Source: an uncultured Acidobacteriia bacterium | Lineage (GTDB): Bacteria; Acidobacteriota; Terriglobia; Bryobacterales; Bryobacteraceae | NCBI GenBank assembly: GCA_903900705.1 | Contig: CAIUOG010000019.1 | Location: 1-64,000 of the forward strand | DNA: 64,000 bases | Direction of reading: 5' to 3' | Made by a program: the position numbers and the translations under genes | The notes under the pieces: generated by a model | What the model was told of the DNA's origin: nothing | Databases searched by the model: none | The model's input: the letters and a program-made list of their open reading frames with translations, nothing else | Shown here: positions 44,041-52,490 of the stretch, piece by piece | Layout: each line of letters opens with the position of its first letter | Numbering within the stretch: the stretch's first letter is position 1

Positions 44041-44502
44041 CTATTCTTCCGGGTTCTTCACCGCGGCCAGTAATGCCTCATCCACCAGTGAATTGTCGAT
44101 CAGCACCACCGTTTTCCCCACCATCAGCAACTTGTTGAGGCCCCGGATAAACTCCATGCCGAGCAAAGCACTGTCGCCGCCCAGCACCACCGCGCCGGTC
44201 ACGCGCTGCACCCGGTGCAGCGGCTCCGGCTCCTGTGCCCTGCCATTCGGCGGCAGCACCGTCACCGTGCCTTCCGCGACGAAGTTCGTGATTTTCGAAC
44301 CGTCCGCCAGCGTGTAATCCACCGTGCCATAAAGAGGCAACCCCAGCGGCAGCGCATGAACAAGAGGCAACATCAGGAAGTCGGTAAAGCCGGTGTCGAT
44401 GGTCGCTTCCACAACCACAGCTGCGGAAGGATGTGCGCCGGAAACACGAATCGTCAGATTCGGATGCCCGTTCGAATCAATATACCCGAGAAGAATGGAC
44501 AT
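44041..44502 (-). CDS. Retropepsin-like aspartic protease (clan AA)
   Basis: 153 residues from ATG 44502 (MSILLGYIDSNGHPN). VEATIDTGFTDFLMLP carries the catalytic DTG of retroviral-type proteases, and LLGMEFIRGLNKLLM matches the conserved hydrophobic-Gly motif near the C-terminus. A single-lobed protein, so activity would need a dimer. Bacterial members are uncharacterised single-domain proteins, often beside a small partner gene; here the partner overlaps its start by 26 bases. Confidence 0.72.
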   Translation of the reverse strand: MSILLGYIDSNGHPNLTIRVSGAHPSAAVVVEATIDTGFTDFLMLPLVHALPLGLPLYGTVDYTLADGSKITNFVAEGTVTVLPPNGRAQEPEPLHRVQRVTGAVVLGGDSALLGMEFIRGLNKLLMVGKTVVLIDNSLVDEALLAAVKNPEE

Positions 44503-44758
44503 ACCGATGGGAGAAGCCCACATCAAAGGTACCGGCATGACCAATCCGGATCAGGTGGAATAATCCACCCGGATGATTCTGGCGCGCCTGACTCAGAGTC
44601 GACGAAGAAGTCTCCCCCACCGTGGCCGATTGGTCCGCTATATTGATCGCGGCATACTTGCCGGGAAAACGAGCTTCATAATCGGCCTTGTAGCGCTCCT
44701 CGTAGATTTTGTTGGCCGCATCGGCGATCGCTCGCGGGTCGGTCAGATTCGGAGTCAT
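44477..44758 (-). CDS. Small partner protein of the retropepsin-like protease
   Basis: 93 residues from ATG 44758. The sequence IYEERYKADYEARFPGKYAA, with AINIADQSATVGETSSST and GLFHLIRIGHAGTF, matches a widespread small protein type found next to clan AA proteases. Its last 26 bases overlap the protease gene, so expression is coupled. It could be the substrate, inhibitor or assembly partner; that is inference. A TAAAAT hexamer lies 11 bases before the ATG. Confidence 0.6.
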   Translation of the reverse strand: MTPNLTDPRAIADAANKIYEERYKADYEARFPGKYAAINIADQSATVGETSSSTLSQARQNHPGGLFHLIRIGHAGTFDVGFSHRYVHSSRVY

Positions 44759-44802
44759 AAGGCTATCTGATTTTATTAATACCACACATTCCAGGGGGCT
44801 CG

Positions 44803-44838
44803 AAATGTAAGGTGTTTATTTTCAGCAACCTAACATTT
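44803..44838. repeat. Inverted repeat after the MOSC operon
   Basis: AAATGTAAGGT (44803-44813) and ACCTAACATTT (44828-44838) pair at 10 of 11 positions over a 14-base loop. It lies 24 bases after the MOSC stop on the minus strand. No clear T tract, so terminator or mRNA-stabilising hairpin. Confidence 0.5.
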
Positions 44839-44861
44839 GCAGTGCGTTTTGTTTCCGCACC

Positions 44862-45500
44862 TCACCCCCGTAATTCCACCGCATCTCCCACCCGAATCAC
44901 ACCCCCGCGAATCACGGACGTATCCAGCCCCATCGTGCCCCCCAGTTCCTTCACAATCCTCCGCAGCACGGTCAAATCCTGCCGCGGCGTATCCGGATCA
45001 TACGTCGTCATCACGCACCGGCCGCGCAACTGTTCCGGCAACAACAACGCCTCCCCTGCCTGCAACGGGCGGCCTTCCCACTCCCGTTCCGCCAGCCCCT
45101 CCACGCCCCCCACCACAAGGTTCGGACGCAGGCGTCGGCCATCGAAGCCCATGTGAGCAATCGCGCCATCCGTTGCCACCAGCAGCGGCAGCACATCAAA
45201 CCGCGCGGCCCCCGCATACGCCAGCAGCCGCGCGTCCCCGCCGGCCGCCGCTTTCACCAACTCCAGCGCCTCCGCCGAATCCCACCGGTGCCCCGAAATC
45301 CGCACCACACCCTCCGCATCCACCGTTCCCCGCAGGCCCAGCAGCCCCGGATGCGTCCGCGCCGTAACAATCCGCCCCCGCCCGTCTCCCACCAACACCT
45401 GACGATCCCGCGCCAGCCCCTCCTTCCCCACCACAATCCGCTCCACCCGCTCCCCCGCCATCGACTTCACCGGGTACCGCCACAGCTCTTTAACGTACAT
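44862..45500 (-). CDS. MOSC-domain protein
   Basis: 212 residues from ATG 45500 (MYVKELWRYPVKSMAGERVE). The N-terminal MOSC_N beta barrel is about 1-70; the MOSC domain follows with RLRPNLVVGGVEGL and the conserved Cys in LRGRCVMTTYDP, the residue thought to hold the molybdenum cofactor sulfur. Bacterial YiiM/YcbX-like members reduce N-hydroxylated compounds such as hydroxylaminopurines. Third gene of the CMD-DUF1348-MOSC operon, 16 bases after DUF1348. Confidence 0.85.
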   Translation of the reverse strand: MYVKELWRYPVKSMAGERVERIVVGKEGLARDRQVLVGDGRGRIVTARTHPGLLGLRGTVDAEGVVRISGHRWDSAEALELVKAAAGGDARLLAYAGAARFDVLPLLVATDGAIAHMGFDGRRLRPNLVVGGVEGLAEREWEGRPLQAGEALLLPEQLRGRCVMTTYDPDTPRQDLTVLRRIVKELGGTMGLDTSVIRGGVIRVGDAVELRG

Positions 45501-45516
45501 GACCGCCCCCTTCCCC

Positions 45517-45918
45517 TCACCGCAACCGCCGCTCCCACTCCTCGATTGGCGCGTCATTAATACTCGCCAGCCGCCGCTGCATCAGCCCCTCTTCACTGAA
45601 CTCCCACAACTCGTTGCCATAGGACCGATACCACTGCCCCTCCGCGTCATGCCATTCATACTCGAAACTCACCGCAATCCGGTTGCCCCGGAATCCCCAA
45701 AGCGTCTTCTTCAGCCGGTAGTCGAGCTCCTTCGCCCACTTCCGGTGCAGGAAAGCCCGGATGGCTTCCCTGCCCTTCAGAAACTCCGCCCGGTTCCGCC
45801 ATTCCGAATCCGGCGTGTACGCGAGCGCGACGCGCTCGGGATCCCGCGTATTCCACGCGTCCTCCGCCGCCTGCACCTTCGCCAGTGCCGTCTCTTCGGT
45901 AAACGGAGGGCGGATCAC
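45517..45918 (-). CDS. DUF1348 family protein (NTF2/SnoaL-like fold)
   Basis: 133 residues, typical length. [20 protein letters not shown] is the family opening, [19 protein letters not shown] follows, and [19 protein letters not shown]-type segments match the NTF2-like cone fold. DUF1348 proteins are uncharacterised small cytosolic proteins, sometimes linked to oxidative or xenobiotic stress. Its ATG overlaps the CMD stop by four bases, so it is coupled to it. Confidence 0.85.
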   Translation of the reverse strand: MIRPPFTEETALAKVQAAEDAWNTRDPERVALAYTPDSEWRNRAEFLKGREAIRAFLHRKWAKELDYRLKKTLWGFRGNRIAVSFEYEWHDAEGQWYRSYGNELWEFSEEGLMQRRLASINDAPIEEWERRLR

Positions 45919-46481
45919 GCCGCGCTCCCGGCCTTCTGTGTCCCAAGCCGAACGTCCACCGCCGGGAAATCCACCACCGTTTGCGCCACATGATTGAAGT
46001 AGTTCGTGAAGATATTGAGCGCCACATGCGCGATCACCTCCACAATCTCCGCTTCCGAATACCCGGCCGCGCGCACCGCCGCCAGTTCTTCATCGGAAAC
46101 CTGACCACGCGACACCACCAGCTTCTGCGCAAACCCCAAACCCGCATTCTGCTTTTCATCGCCCGAATGCGCCGCCCGGCTCTTCGCAATCTCCTCCGCG
46201 CTCAGCCCGGTCATCCCCCCGATCGCCGTATGCGCCGCAAGGCAGTATTCGCAGGAATTCGCCTGCGCCACCGTCAGCGCCAGCTGCTCCCGGAACTTCG
46301 CGTTCAGTACGCCGTGGCTCAGCGCGCCGCTGAAACTCAGATACCCTTCGAGCGCCGCCGGCGCATTCGCCAGCCCGCGCATCAGATTCGGGGTGATCCC
46401 CAGTTTGGCCTGTACGCCTTCGAGAAGCTGTTTCGCCTTGCCCGTGGCTTCGGCGGTGGGAACTGCATGGATTCTGGACAT
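45915..46481 (-). CDS. Carboxymuconolactone decarboxylase / AhpD-like protein
   Basis: 188 residues from ATG 46481 with AAGGAGA eight bases upstream; the longer reading covers the promoter. The redox motif SCEYCLAAH (CxxC plus His) is that of AhpD-like alkylhydroperoxidases, preceded by [15 protein letters not shown] and followed by [14 protein letters not shown]. It probably reduces peroxides in the cytosol using a thiol partner. First gene of a sigma-54-driven operon with DUF1348 and MOSC genes; together they suggest a stress or detoxification response. Confidence 0.88.
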   Translation of the reverse strand: MSRIHAVPTAEATGKAKQLLEGVQAKLGITPNLMRGLANAPAALEGYLSFSGALSHGVLNAKFREQLALTVAQANSCEYCLAAHTAIGGMTGLSAEEIAKSRAAHSGDEKQNAGLGFAQKLVVSRGQVSDEELAAVRAAGYSEAEIVEVIAHVALNIFTNYFNHVAQTVVDFPAVDVRLGTQKAGSAA

Positions 46482-46530
46482 TTTCGTTTTCTCCTTGTAA
46501 GCCACCGTTTCCGGCGACGCCACCACAAGG

Positions 46531-46548
46531 TGCATTTCCCACGCCAAA
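46531..46548 (-). promoter_or_regulatory. Sigma-54 promoter (-24/-12) of the CMD operon
   Basis: Minus strand reads TTTGGCGTGGGAAATGCA. The GG (46545-46544) and GC (46533-46532) are separated by exactly 10 bases and 11 of 14 defined positions fit the sigma-54 consensus. The predicted start near 46521 gives a 40-base leader with a strong AAGGAGA site. Confidence 0.72.
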
Positions 46549-46580
46549 GCGAAGTCATTGAAAACAATACATCCGCGCAC

Positions 46581-46637
46581 TCACGAAATCTCCGGAATCG
46601 TGAACTTTCCAGCACCCTTCATGAAATCTCCGGAATC
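46581..46637. promoter_or_regulatory. Two 19-bp direct repeats, candidate activator binding sites
   Basis: TCACGAAATCTCCGGAATC (46581-46599) and TCATGAAATCTCCGGAATC (46619-46637) differ at one base and start 38 bases apart. They lie about 70 and 107 bases upstream of the predicted sigma-54 start, the usual place for enhancer sites, and the second ends 8 bases before the activator gene's ATG, so it could also serve autoregulation. Confidence 0.6.
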
Positions 46638-46645
46638 CAACCCCC

Positions 46646-48229
46646 ATGGACCTTGCCCAGCTTCCCCCCATCCTCGTCGCCCTCGCCGGGCAGCGCTCTC
46701 TCGATGCGGTGCTGAAAACCATCATGGACGTCGTCGCCTCCCAGCCCGCCGTCGCTCTCGCCCGCCTCTGGCTCCTCGAAAATGACCGCGCCTGCCCCCA
46801 CTGCTCCCTCCACAGCGCCTCCACCACCGATGCCCTGCACCTCCGGGCCAGCGCCGGTCACCCTCTCGCCCCCCACGCCGACTGGTCCCGAACCACCGGC
46901 GACTTCCACCGCATTGACCTCGCCGGCAATCTCAAAATCGGCCACATCGCCAAAACCGGCCAGCCCATCCGCATCATCGACCTCGCCCAGGACCGCCAGT
47001 GGGTCCGCGACCCCGCCTGGGTCCGCAACGAAGGCCTCGCCGGTTTCGCGGGCCGCCCCCTCTGCTTCCGCGGACAGATCCTCGGCGTCCTCGCCGTCTT
47101 CCGCCGCATCCCTCCCGATGACGTCTGCTGGCAATGGATCGGCGCCCTCGCCGATGCCGCCGCCGTCGCCGTCGCCAACGCCCGCGCCTACGAGGAAGCC
47201 GAAACCCTCCGGGGACAACTCGAATCCGAACGCGACTACCTCCGCGAGGAAGTTCTCGAATCCGGCTCCTTCGGCGAGATTCTCGGCCAGAGCCCGGCCC
47301 TCGAACGCACCATGCGCCAGGTCGAACTGGTCGCCTCCACAGACGCCAATGTCCTCATCCTCGGTGAGAGCGGCTCCGGCAAGGAACTCATCGCCCGCGC
47401 CATCCACAACCGCAGCCCGCGCGCGCGCAAACCCCTCGTTAAAGTGAACTGCGGTTCCGTCCCGCGCGAGCTCTTCGAAAGCGAATTCTTCGGCCACGTG
47501 CGCGGCGCGTTCACCGGCGCCGTCAAAGACCGCACCGGGCGCTTTCAACTCGCCGACGGCGGCACGCTCTTCCTCGACGAAGTCGGCGAGATCCCCCTCG
47601 AACTGCAGGCCAAACTCCTGCGCGTGCTGCAGGAGGGCGAGTTCGAACGCGTCGGCGAAGACCGCACCCGCCGCGTCAACGTCCGCATCATCGCCGCCAC
47701 CAACCGCGACCTTCGCCGTGAAGTTGCCGAGGGCCGGTTCCGGCTCGATCTCTACTACCGCCTCGGCGTCTTCCCCCTGGAAGTCCCGCCCCTGCGCGAA
47801 CGCCGCGAGGACATCCCGGAACTCGCCGCCTGGTTCGTCCGCCAGGCCTGCGCCCGCTTCCACCTTCCCGAACCCCGCCTACCCCGGCGCGAACTCGACC
47901 GCGCCGTTCAATATGACTGGCCCGGTAACGTGCGCGAACTCCAGAACGTGGTCGAGCGGGCTGTAATCCTCGCCCGTTCCGGCACACTGGAGTTTGAACT
48001 GCCCACCGGCACACAACTCCCGCCGGCGCCCCAGGCCGCGTCACCCGCCACCGCCGTCATCCGCGAAGATGAATGGCGCGAACGCCAGCGAGACAACATC
48101 CGCGCCGCCCTCCGCCTCGCAAACAACCGCGTCTCCGGGCGCGGCGGCGCGGCGGAACTCCTCGGCCTCAACCCCGCCACCCTGTCATCCAGAATGAAGG
48201 TTCTGGGTTTCAAACCGGATTTGAGATAA
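46646..48229 (+). CDS. Sigma-54-dependent transcriptional activator, GAF-AAA+-Fis
   Basis: 527 residues. A GAF sensor domain (about 15-185) with a Cys pair in [11 protein letters not shown]; an AAA+ domain (about 215-440) with Walker [13 protein letters not shown], the sigma-54-contacting [12 protein letters not shown], Walker [11 protein letters not shown] and the YYRLGVFPL arginine-finger region; and a C-terminal Fis-type helix-turn-helix (about 485-527: [19 protein letters not shown]). Layout is that of FhlA/NorR-like one-component activators that sense a small molecule directly. Divergent from the CMD operon with its sigma-54 promoter and twin sites between, so that operon is the likely target. 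Signal unknown. Confidence 0.92.
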   Translation: MDLAQLPPILVALAGQRSLDAVLKTIMDVVASQPAVALARLWLLENDRACPHCSLHSASTTDALHLRASAGHPLAPHADWSRTTGDFHRIDLAGNLKIGHIAKTGQPIRIIDLAQDRQWVRDPAWVRNEGLAGFAGRPLCFRGQILGVLAVFRRIPPDDVCWQWIGALADAAAVAVANARAYEEAETLRGQLESERDYLREEVLESGSFGEILGQSPALERTMRQVELVASTDANVLILGESGSGKELIARAIHNRSPRARKPLVKVNCGSVPRELFESEFFGHVRGAFTGAVKDRTGRFQLADGGTLFLDEVGEIPLELQAKLLRVLQEGEFERVGEDRTRRVNVRIIAATNRDLRREVAEGRFRLDLYYRLGVFPLEVPPLRERREDIPELAAWFVRQACARFHLPEPRLPRRELDRAVQYDWPGNVRELQNVVERAVILARSGTLEFELPTGTQLPPAPQAASPATAVIREDEWRERQRDNIRAALRLANNRVSGRGGAAELLGLNPATLSSRMKVLGFKPDLR

Positions 48230-48309
48230 AGGAATCGAACACGAGGCCATCGAAAACGCGCGCGACGTCGTTCTGTTTGAGCTGCCGCGGCCCCCTGCCG
48301 GCCTCATGA

Positions 48310-48315
48310 TAAACT
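48310..48315 (+). promoter_or_regulatory. -10 hexamer TAAACT, 9 bases before ATG 48325 (leaderless)
   Basis: TAAACT ends exactly nine bases before the start of the beta-helix gene; no Shine-Dalgarno sequence lies between. Confidence 0.45.
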
Positions 48316-48324
48316 CGCGGAATC

Positions 48325-49521
48325 ATGCGCAGACGTGCGTTCTTCCGTATGCTGGCCCCGGTCGCGGCAGTGCCACTGCGCGCCCTTTCCCAGCGTCGCG
48401 ACGCAGCCAATGGCGTGACATTTGACGCGACCGCGCGCGCCTACCGCGTCCAGCCCGGCGGCAGCATCCAGGCAGCGCTGGAGGCGGCCGCGAAAGATCC
48501 GGCTAACAAGACCGTCTATGTCCACGCCGGCGCCTACCGGCCTGCGTCGCACGGGCAGGCCCTGATCTGGTTCAACCGCCGTCATGACGGCATCACGCTC
48601 GAAGCCGTCGGCGAAGTGGTCCTCACCGCCGCCAATCCGGCCATCGCAGATCAGAAGGCGCCCAGCTTCCCGGCCGTCGTCAATCACGTCGTCTATTTCG
48701 GCGACGGCATCTCGACCAGGACCGTTCTGCGCGGCTTCCGCATCACTGGCGCGAACAATTACACCACCGGCACCGGCGAACGCTCGCCCATCGAATCCGA
48801 TGCCCTCCGCAAGACGCCGTTCTTCTATCTCGATGGCGGTGGCATCAAGATCTATGCGGACTCCTATCCGACCATCGAACACGTTGAAGTCGTCGGCAAT
48901 TACACCAGCCCCTGCGGCGCAGGCGTGTCCGTTGAACACCTCGGCCGGCCCCTCGACGCCGCGGTGTTCCGCAACTGCATCTTTCGCGACAACCGCACGC
49001 AGGTCACCGGCGCGGCCTTCGACCTCCTGCACGGCAGTCGCGCCATCCTCGACAACTGCCTTTTCGTTGGCAACGTCGCCAATCTCGGCGTGGACTACGT
49101 CGGCCTGATGGCCGGCGGCGAGTATCACCCCGAACACGGCTCCGGCGCGATGACGGTGTTCGAAGGGTCCCGCGCGGAAGTCAGCCGCTGCACCTTTACC
49201 GGGAACTGGGCCGGCGTCGATGACAACGGCGCCGACAGTACCTATGTAAAGTCGATCTTCTGGAACAATACCCTGAAAGGCGGAATCTCAGCCGGCGCGC
49301 GCTATGAGATCGACATCACCAGGGGCGGCGGCGTGCGGGAATCTTTCATCCACGGCGAAACCAATGACCTCCGGGGGACCATCAATCGCAACCTGAACAC
49401 CTTCGATCCGCCCGATCCGCGCTTCGACGCGCAGTTCGTGCCGCAGGCGCCGGAGTATGCCTCCGTCGGCTATCGCCCCGTCTCCGCCAGATCGCGTTCC
49501 CGCTCCGCCGCCCAGGCCTGA
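48325..49521 (+). CDS. Exported right-handed beta-helix protein
   Basis: 398 residues. The N-terminus MRRRAFFRMLAPVAAVPLRAL looks like a twin-arginine-type signal. The body opens with YRVQPGGSIQAALEAAAKDP and TVYVHAGAYRP, the DUF1565/parallel beta-helix lead, and continues with coils such as VFRNCIFRDNRTQVTG, ILDNCLFVGNVANLG and VSRCTFTGNWAGVDDNG. No polysaccharide-lyase catalytic set is seen. First gene of a five-gene plus-strand cluster with CRTAC1 and TPR genes; the stop is one base from the next start. Confidence 0.8.
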   Translation: MRRRAFFRMLAPVAAVPLRALSQRRDAANGVTFDATARAYRVQPGGSIQAALEAAAKDPANKTVYVHAGAYRPASHGQALIWFNRRHDGITLEAVGEVVLTAANPAIADQKAPSFPAVVNHVVYFGDGISTRTVLRGFRITGANNYTTGTGERSPIESDALRKTPFFYLDGGGIKIYADSYPTIEHVEVVGNYTSPCGAGVSVEHLGRPLDAAVFRNCIFRDNRTQVTGAAFDLLHGSRAILDNCLFVGNVANLGVDYVGLMAGGEYHPEHGSGAMTVFEGSRAEVSRCTFTGNWAGVDDNGADSTYVKSIFWNNTLKGGISAGARYEIDITRGGGVRESFIHGETNDLRGTINRNLNTFDPPDPRFDAQFVPQAPEYASVGYRPVSARSRSRSAAQA

Positions 49522-49522
49522 C

Positions 49523-51472
49523 ATGTCAAAAACTTCTTTCTCTGCCACTGTTCCCGGCCTCCGATTGCTCCTCGTCGCGCTGGTACTCACTTATCCCGCT
49601 GTCCGTGCCTTTCAATCCTCGTCCGGGAGCGCTTCGGCACCGGAAATCCGCTATCCGGCGAAGGACGCGGGAGTCGATTCTCTGGCCTCCCGCGCCCGGC
49701 AACAAAAGCAGGCGGCAACCCAATACCCCGTCTTTCACGATTTCCATTTCGACGACAAACTCCCGGAAAGCGGCATCACCTTCCGGCAGCGGATTGTGGA
49801 TGACTCCGGGCTCAACTACAAGCCCGTTCACTACGATCACGGCAATGGAATCGCAGTGGCGGACGTGGATGGTGACGGCCTCTACGACATTTACTTTGTG
49901 AACCAGGCCGGGCCAGGCGAACTATGGAAAAATCTCGGTGGCGGCAGGTTCCGCAAAATTGACAGCCCTGCCCTTGCCATTCCCGGGCGCATTGCCGTGG
50001 CGGCTTCGTTTGCCGATATTGATAACGATGGCGATGAGGACCTTTATGTCACCACCGTGCGTGGCGGCAACCTGCTGTTCGAAAACGACGGTCACGGAAA
50101 CTTCCGCGACATCACCCGCGAAGCGGGCCTTTTGCACACGGCTCATTCCTCCGGCAGCGTGTTTTTCGACTACGATCACGATGGCAGGCTCGATCTTCTG
50201 GTATGCGACGCCGGACAATACACCTCGGATAAGAAGGGCGCTCAGGGCCAGTTCGTTGGCTTGCCGGACGCCTTTTCCGGCCACATGTACCCGGAGCGCT
50301 TCGAACACCCCGTCCTCTATCGCAATCTGGGCAACAATCGCTTCAAAGATGTGACCGCCGCCGTCGGACTCACGCCCCATGGCTGGTGCGGAGACGCCGC
50401 CGTCGCGGACGTCAATGGCGATGGCTGGCCCGACATCTATTTTCTGAACATGATGGGCGCGAATCATTACTACGAGAATCAGGGGGGGAAGAGCTTTATC
50501 GAAAAAACAAAAACCTATTTCCCGAAAACCTCCTGGGGCGCCATGGGCGTCAAATTCTTCGACTACGATAACGATGGCCGCCCCGATCTGTTCGTGACCG
50601 ACATGCATTCAGACATGACGGAAAATGTAGGGCCCGAACTGGAGCAAAAGAAAGCGCCCTCGCATGCCCCCGACAGCTTCCTCATGGGTCCGCCCTCCGC
50701 CTTTGTGTTTGGAAATTCGCTGTATCACAACACTGGAAAAGGCCCGTTTGAAGAAGTTTCCGACGCCATGGGTGTGGAAAACTACTGGCCATGGGGACCG
50801 AGCGTCGGAGACATCAATGCGGACGGCTGGGACGACATCTTCATCGCGTCATCCATGAATTTTCCTTTCCGCTATGGCATCAATTCCATGCTGCTCAACG
50901 ATCATGGCAAAAAGTTTCTGGGAGCGGAATTCCAACTGGGAATCGAGCCGCGCCGCGGCGGACGAACCCACACGCCCTGGTTCCGGCTGAACTGCTCCGC
51001 CCTGCCCCCGGACCCACAGGAGATCATGCATAAAATCTGCGGGAACCGGAAGGACGTGGTCACGGTCATGGCCCCGCTCGGGAGTCGCTCCGCGGTCTTG
51101 TTCGATCTCGATAACGATGGAGATCTGGATATCGTGACCAGTGACTTCAATTCGGAGCCTCAAATCCTCGTAAGCGATCTTTCCTCACGCAGATCGATCC
51201 ATTGGCTCAAAGTGCTGCTGACCGGAACCACCTCGAACCGTGATGGCCTGGGCGCCACCGTACGTCTGACCACCGCATCCGGCGTCCGGTATTTTAAGTA
51301 CAACGACGGCAAGTCCGGCTATCTTTCACAGAGCTCTCTGCCCCTCTACTTCGGGCTGGGTGACGAAAAGGAGATCTCACGCGTTGAGGTTCACTGGCCC
51401 TCCGGCCGCGACCAGGTGATTACGCAGAATCTGCGTGCTAATCAGGTTCTGCGCGTGACGGAACCGAAATAG
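49523..51472 (+). CDS. CRTAC1-family protein (FG-GAP/VCBS repeats plus ASPIC/UnbV domain)
   Basis: 649 residues from ATG 49523. Signal peptide about 1-31. At least seven Ca-binding-loop repeats of the VCBS/FG-GAP type occur, such as DVDGDGLYDIYFVN, DIDNDGDEDLYVTT, DYDNDGRPDLFVTD and DLDNDGDLDIVTSD, predicting a beta propeller. The last 75 residues are the ASPIC/UnbV domain (YLSQSSLPLYFGLGDEKEI, VEVHWPSGRDQV). Surface-exposed or periplasmic; biochemical role unknown. One base overlap with the following TPR gene (TAGTG). Confidence 0.87.
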   Translation: MSKTSFSATVPGLRLLLVALVLTYPAVRAFQSSSGSASAPEIRYPAKDAGVDSLASRARQQKQAATQYPVFHDFHFDDKLPESGITFRQRIVDDSGLNYKPVHYDHGNGIAVADVDGDGLYDIYFVNQAGPGELWKNLGGGRFRKIDSPALAIPGRIAVAASFADIDNDGDEDLYVTTVRGGNLLFENDGHGNFRDITREAGLLHTAHSSGSVFFDYDHDGRLDLLVCDAGQYTSDKKGAQGQFVGLPDAFSGHMYPERFEHPVLYRNLGNNRFKDVTAAVGLTPHGWCGDAAVADVNGDGWPDIYFLNMMGANHYYENQGGKSFIEKTKTYFPKTSWGAMGVKFFDYDNDGRPDLFVTDMHSDMTENVGPELEQKKAPSHAPDSFLMGPPSAFVFGNSLYHNTGKGPFEEVSDAMGVENYWPWGPSVGDINADGWDDIFIASSMNFPFRYGINSMLLNDHGKKFLGAEFQLGIEPRRGGRTHTPWFRLNCSALPPDPQEIMHKICGNRKDVVTVMAPLGSRSAVLFDLDNDGDLDIVTSDFNSEPQILVSDLSSRRSIHWLKVLLTGTTSNRDGLGATVRLTTASGVRYFKYNDGKSGYLSQSSLPLYFGLGDEKEISRVEVHWPSGRDQVITQNLRANQVLRVTEPK

Positions 51473-52422
51473 TGCGCGCCACGGCTCTCAGGTTTGCGCT
51501 CCCTGCCGGCCTGCTGGTTTTGCAGGCGTGCTCCCAGGCTTTCGGACAGCCTCTGTCTCCCTGGGCACAGGGCGTCCGCCAGGCGCAGGATGGGAATTGT
51601 GCCGCGGCTGTGCGGACTCTGACTGCGGCTCTCGCAGCCTCTCCCGCGCCCACTGCCGAACCCTATCTGTTGCTTTCCGATTGCTATACACAGATGAATC
51701 GACCGGCCGATGCCGGTCAGATCCTTCGTAAAGGCCTTTCTGCCCATCCCGCCAATCCCGTCCTGGAGCTGTTCCTGGGTGAGTTCCTGATGGATGCGGA
51801 CCCCTACAGCCTGGAGGCGGGGCAACTGCTCGAACATTCGGTTCGCACCGCACCCCGCGATCCCGAAGCAAGGCACTCTTACGCCCGTTGGGCCCATCTG
51901 AATCTACGCGAGCGCATCTGCGTCGCCCAGGAAAAGGCGGCTTTGCTCCTGCCGGGTCTGGACGCCGCGACCCTCCTCGCGATGAACACTCTGCTGGGGC
52001 TCTGTTCCGACCGGATCGAGGATGCGTCCGGAGCACGGGCCGCTTTTCAAAGAGCCAACGCAATCAATCTCCGTCAGAAGACCTACGATCCGTTGACCGC
52101 ATGGCAGTTCGTGCAGTTTCTGAAGCGTTTCGGTAACGATGCCGAGGTGCAGTCGCTTGTCGGCGAAATTCTGGAACGTGTTCCCGCGTTTGCCCCGGCC
52201 CACCTCGAACGCGCCAGGCACTTCGATCGGGAGGGACAGCCGAAGACGGCGGCTGAGTCCGCGCAACGGGCCTTGCAGAGCGCGGGGAACGACCCGAATG
52301 GGGAACGGACCGCCCACGAGATTCTCGCGCGCTCATACACCGCACTGGGGGAGGCCGCGAACGCCTCCCGCGAACAGGCCTGGCTGGAGGCCCATCCGGA
52401 CTCTGAAGCGCCTGGCAAGTGA
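51472..52422 (+). CDS. Exported TPR protein
   Basis: 316 residues from GTG 51472, whose G is the last base of the preceding stop. The N-terminus (ALPAGLLVLQACSQAFGQ) is a signal peptide; VLQAC is a poor lipobox because of the Gln, so lipidation is doubtful. The rest is helical with TPR-like units (AAVRTLTAALAASPAPTAEP, ADAGQILRKGLSAHPANPVL, AAESAQRALQSAGNDPNGER). It pairs with the upstream CRTAC1 gene, an arrangement repeated immediately downstream. Confidence 0.75.
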   Translation: MRATALRFALPAGLLVLQACSQAFGQPLSPWAQGVRQAQDGNCAAAVRTLTAALAASPAPTAEPYLLLSDCYTQMNRPADAGQILRKGLSAHPANPVLELFLGEFLMDADPYSLEAGQLLEHSVRTAPRDPEARHSYARWAHLNLRERICVAQEKAALLLPGLDAATLLAMNTLLGLCSDRIEDASGARAAFQRANAINLRQKTYDPLTAWQFVQFLKRFGNDAEVQSLVGEILERVPAFAPAHLERARHFDREGQPKTAAESAQRALQSAGNDPNGERTAHEILARSYTALGEAANASREQAWLEAHPDSEAPGK

Positions 52423-52490
52423 AACCACACAAATCAGCTCCTCGCCACGCCGAACCCAGGTGCGCGAACTGATATTATGGAACCCCTGAC

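Noticed and set aside
46619-47863. 414-codon minus-strand reading opposite the sigma-54 activator
   Set aside because: Very Gly/Ala/Glu-rich shadow; the plus strand carries GAFTGA and Walker motifs.
51472-52422. Lipoprotein call for the first TPR protein
   Set aside because: The candidate lipobox VLQAC has Gln where a small residue is expected; an ordinary signal peptide is as likely.
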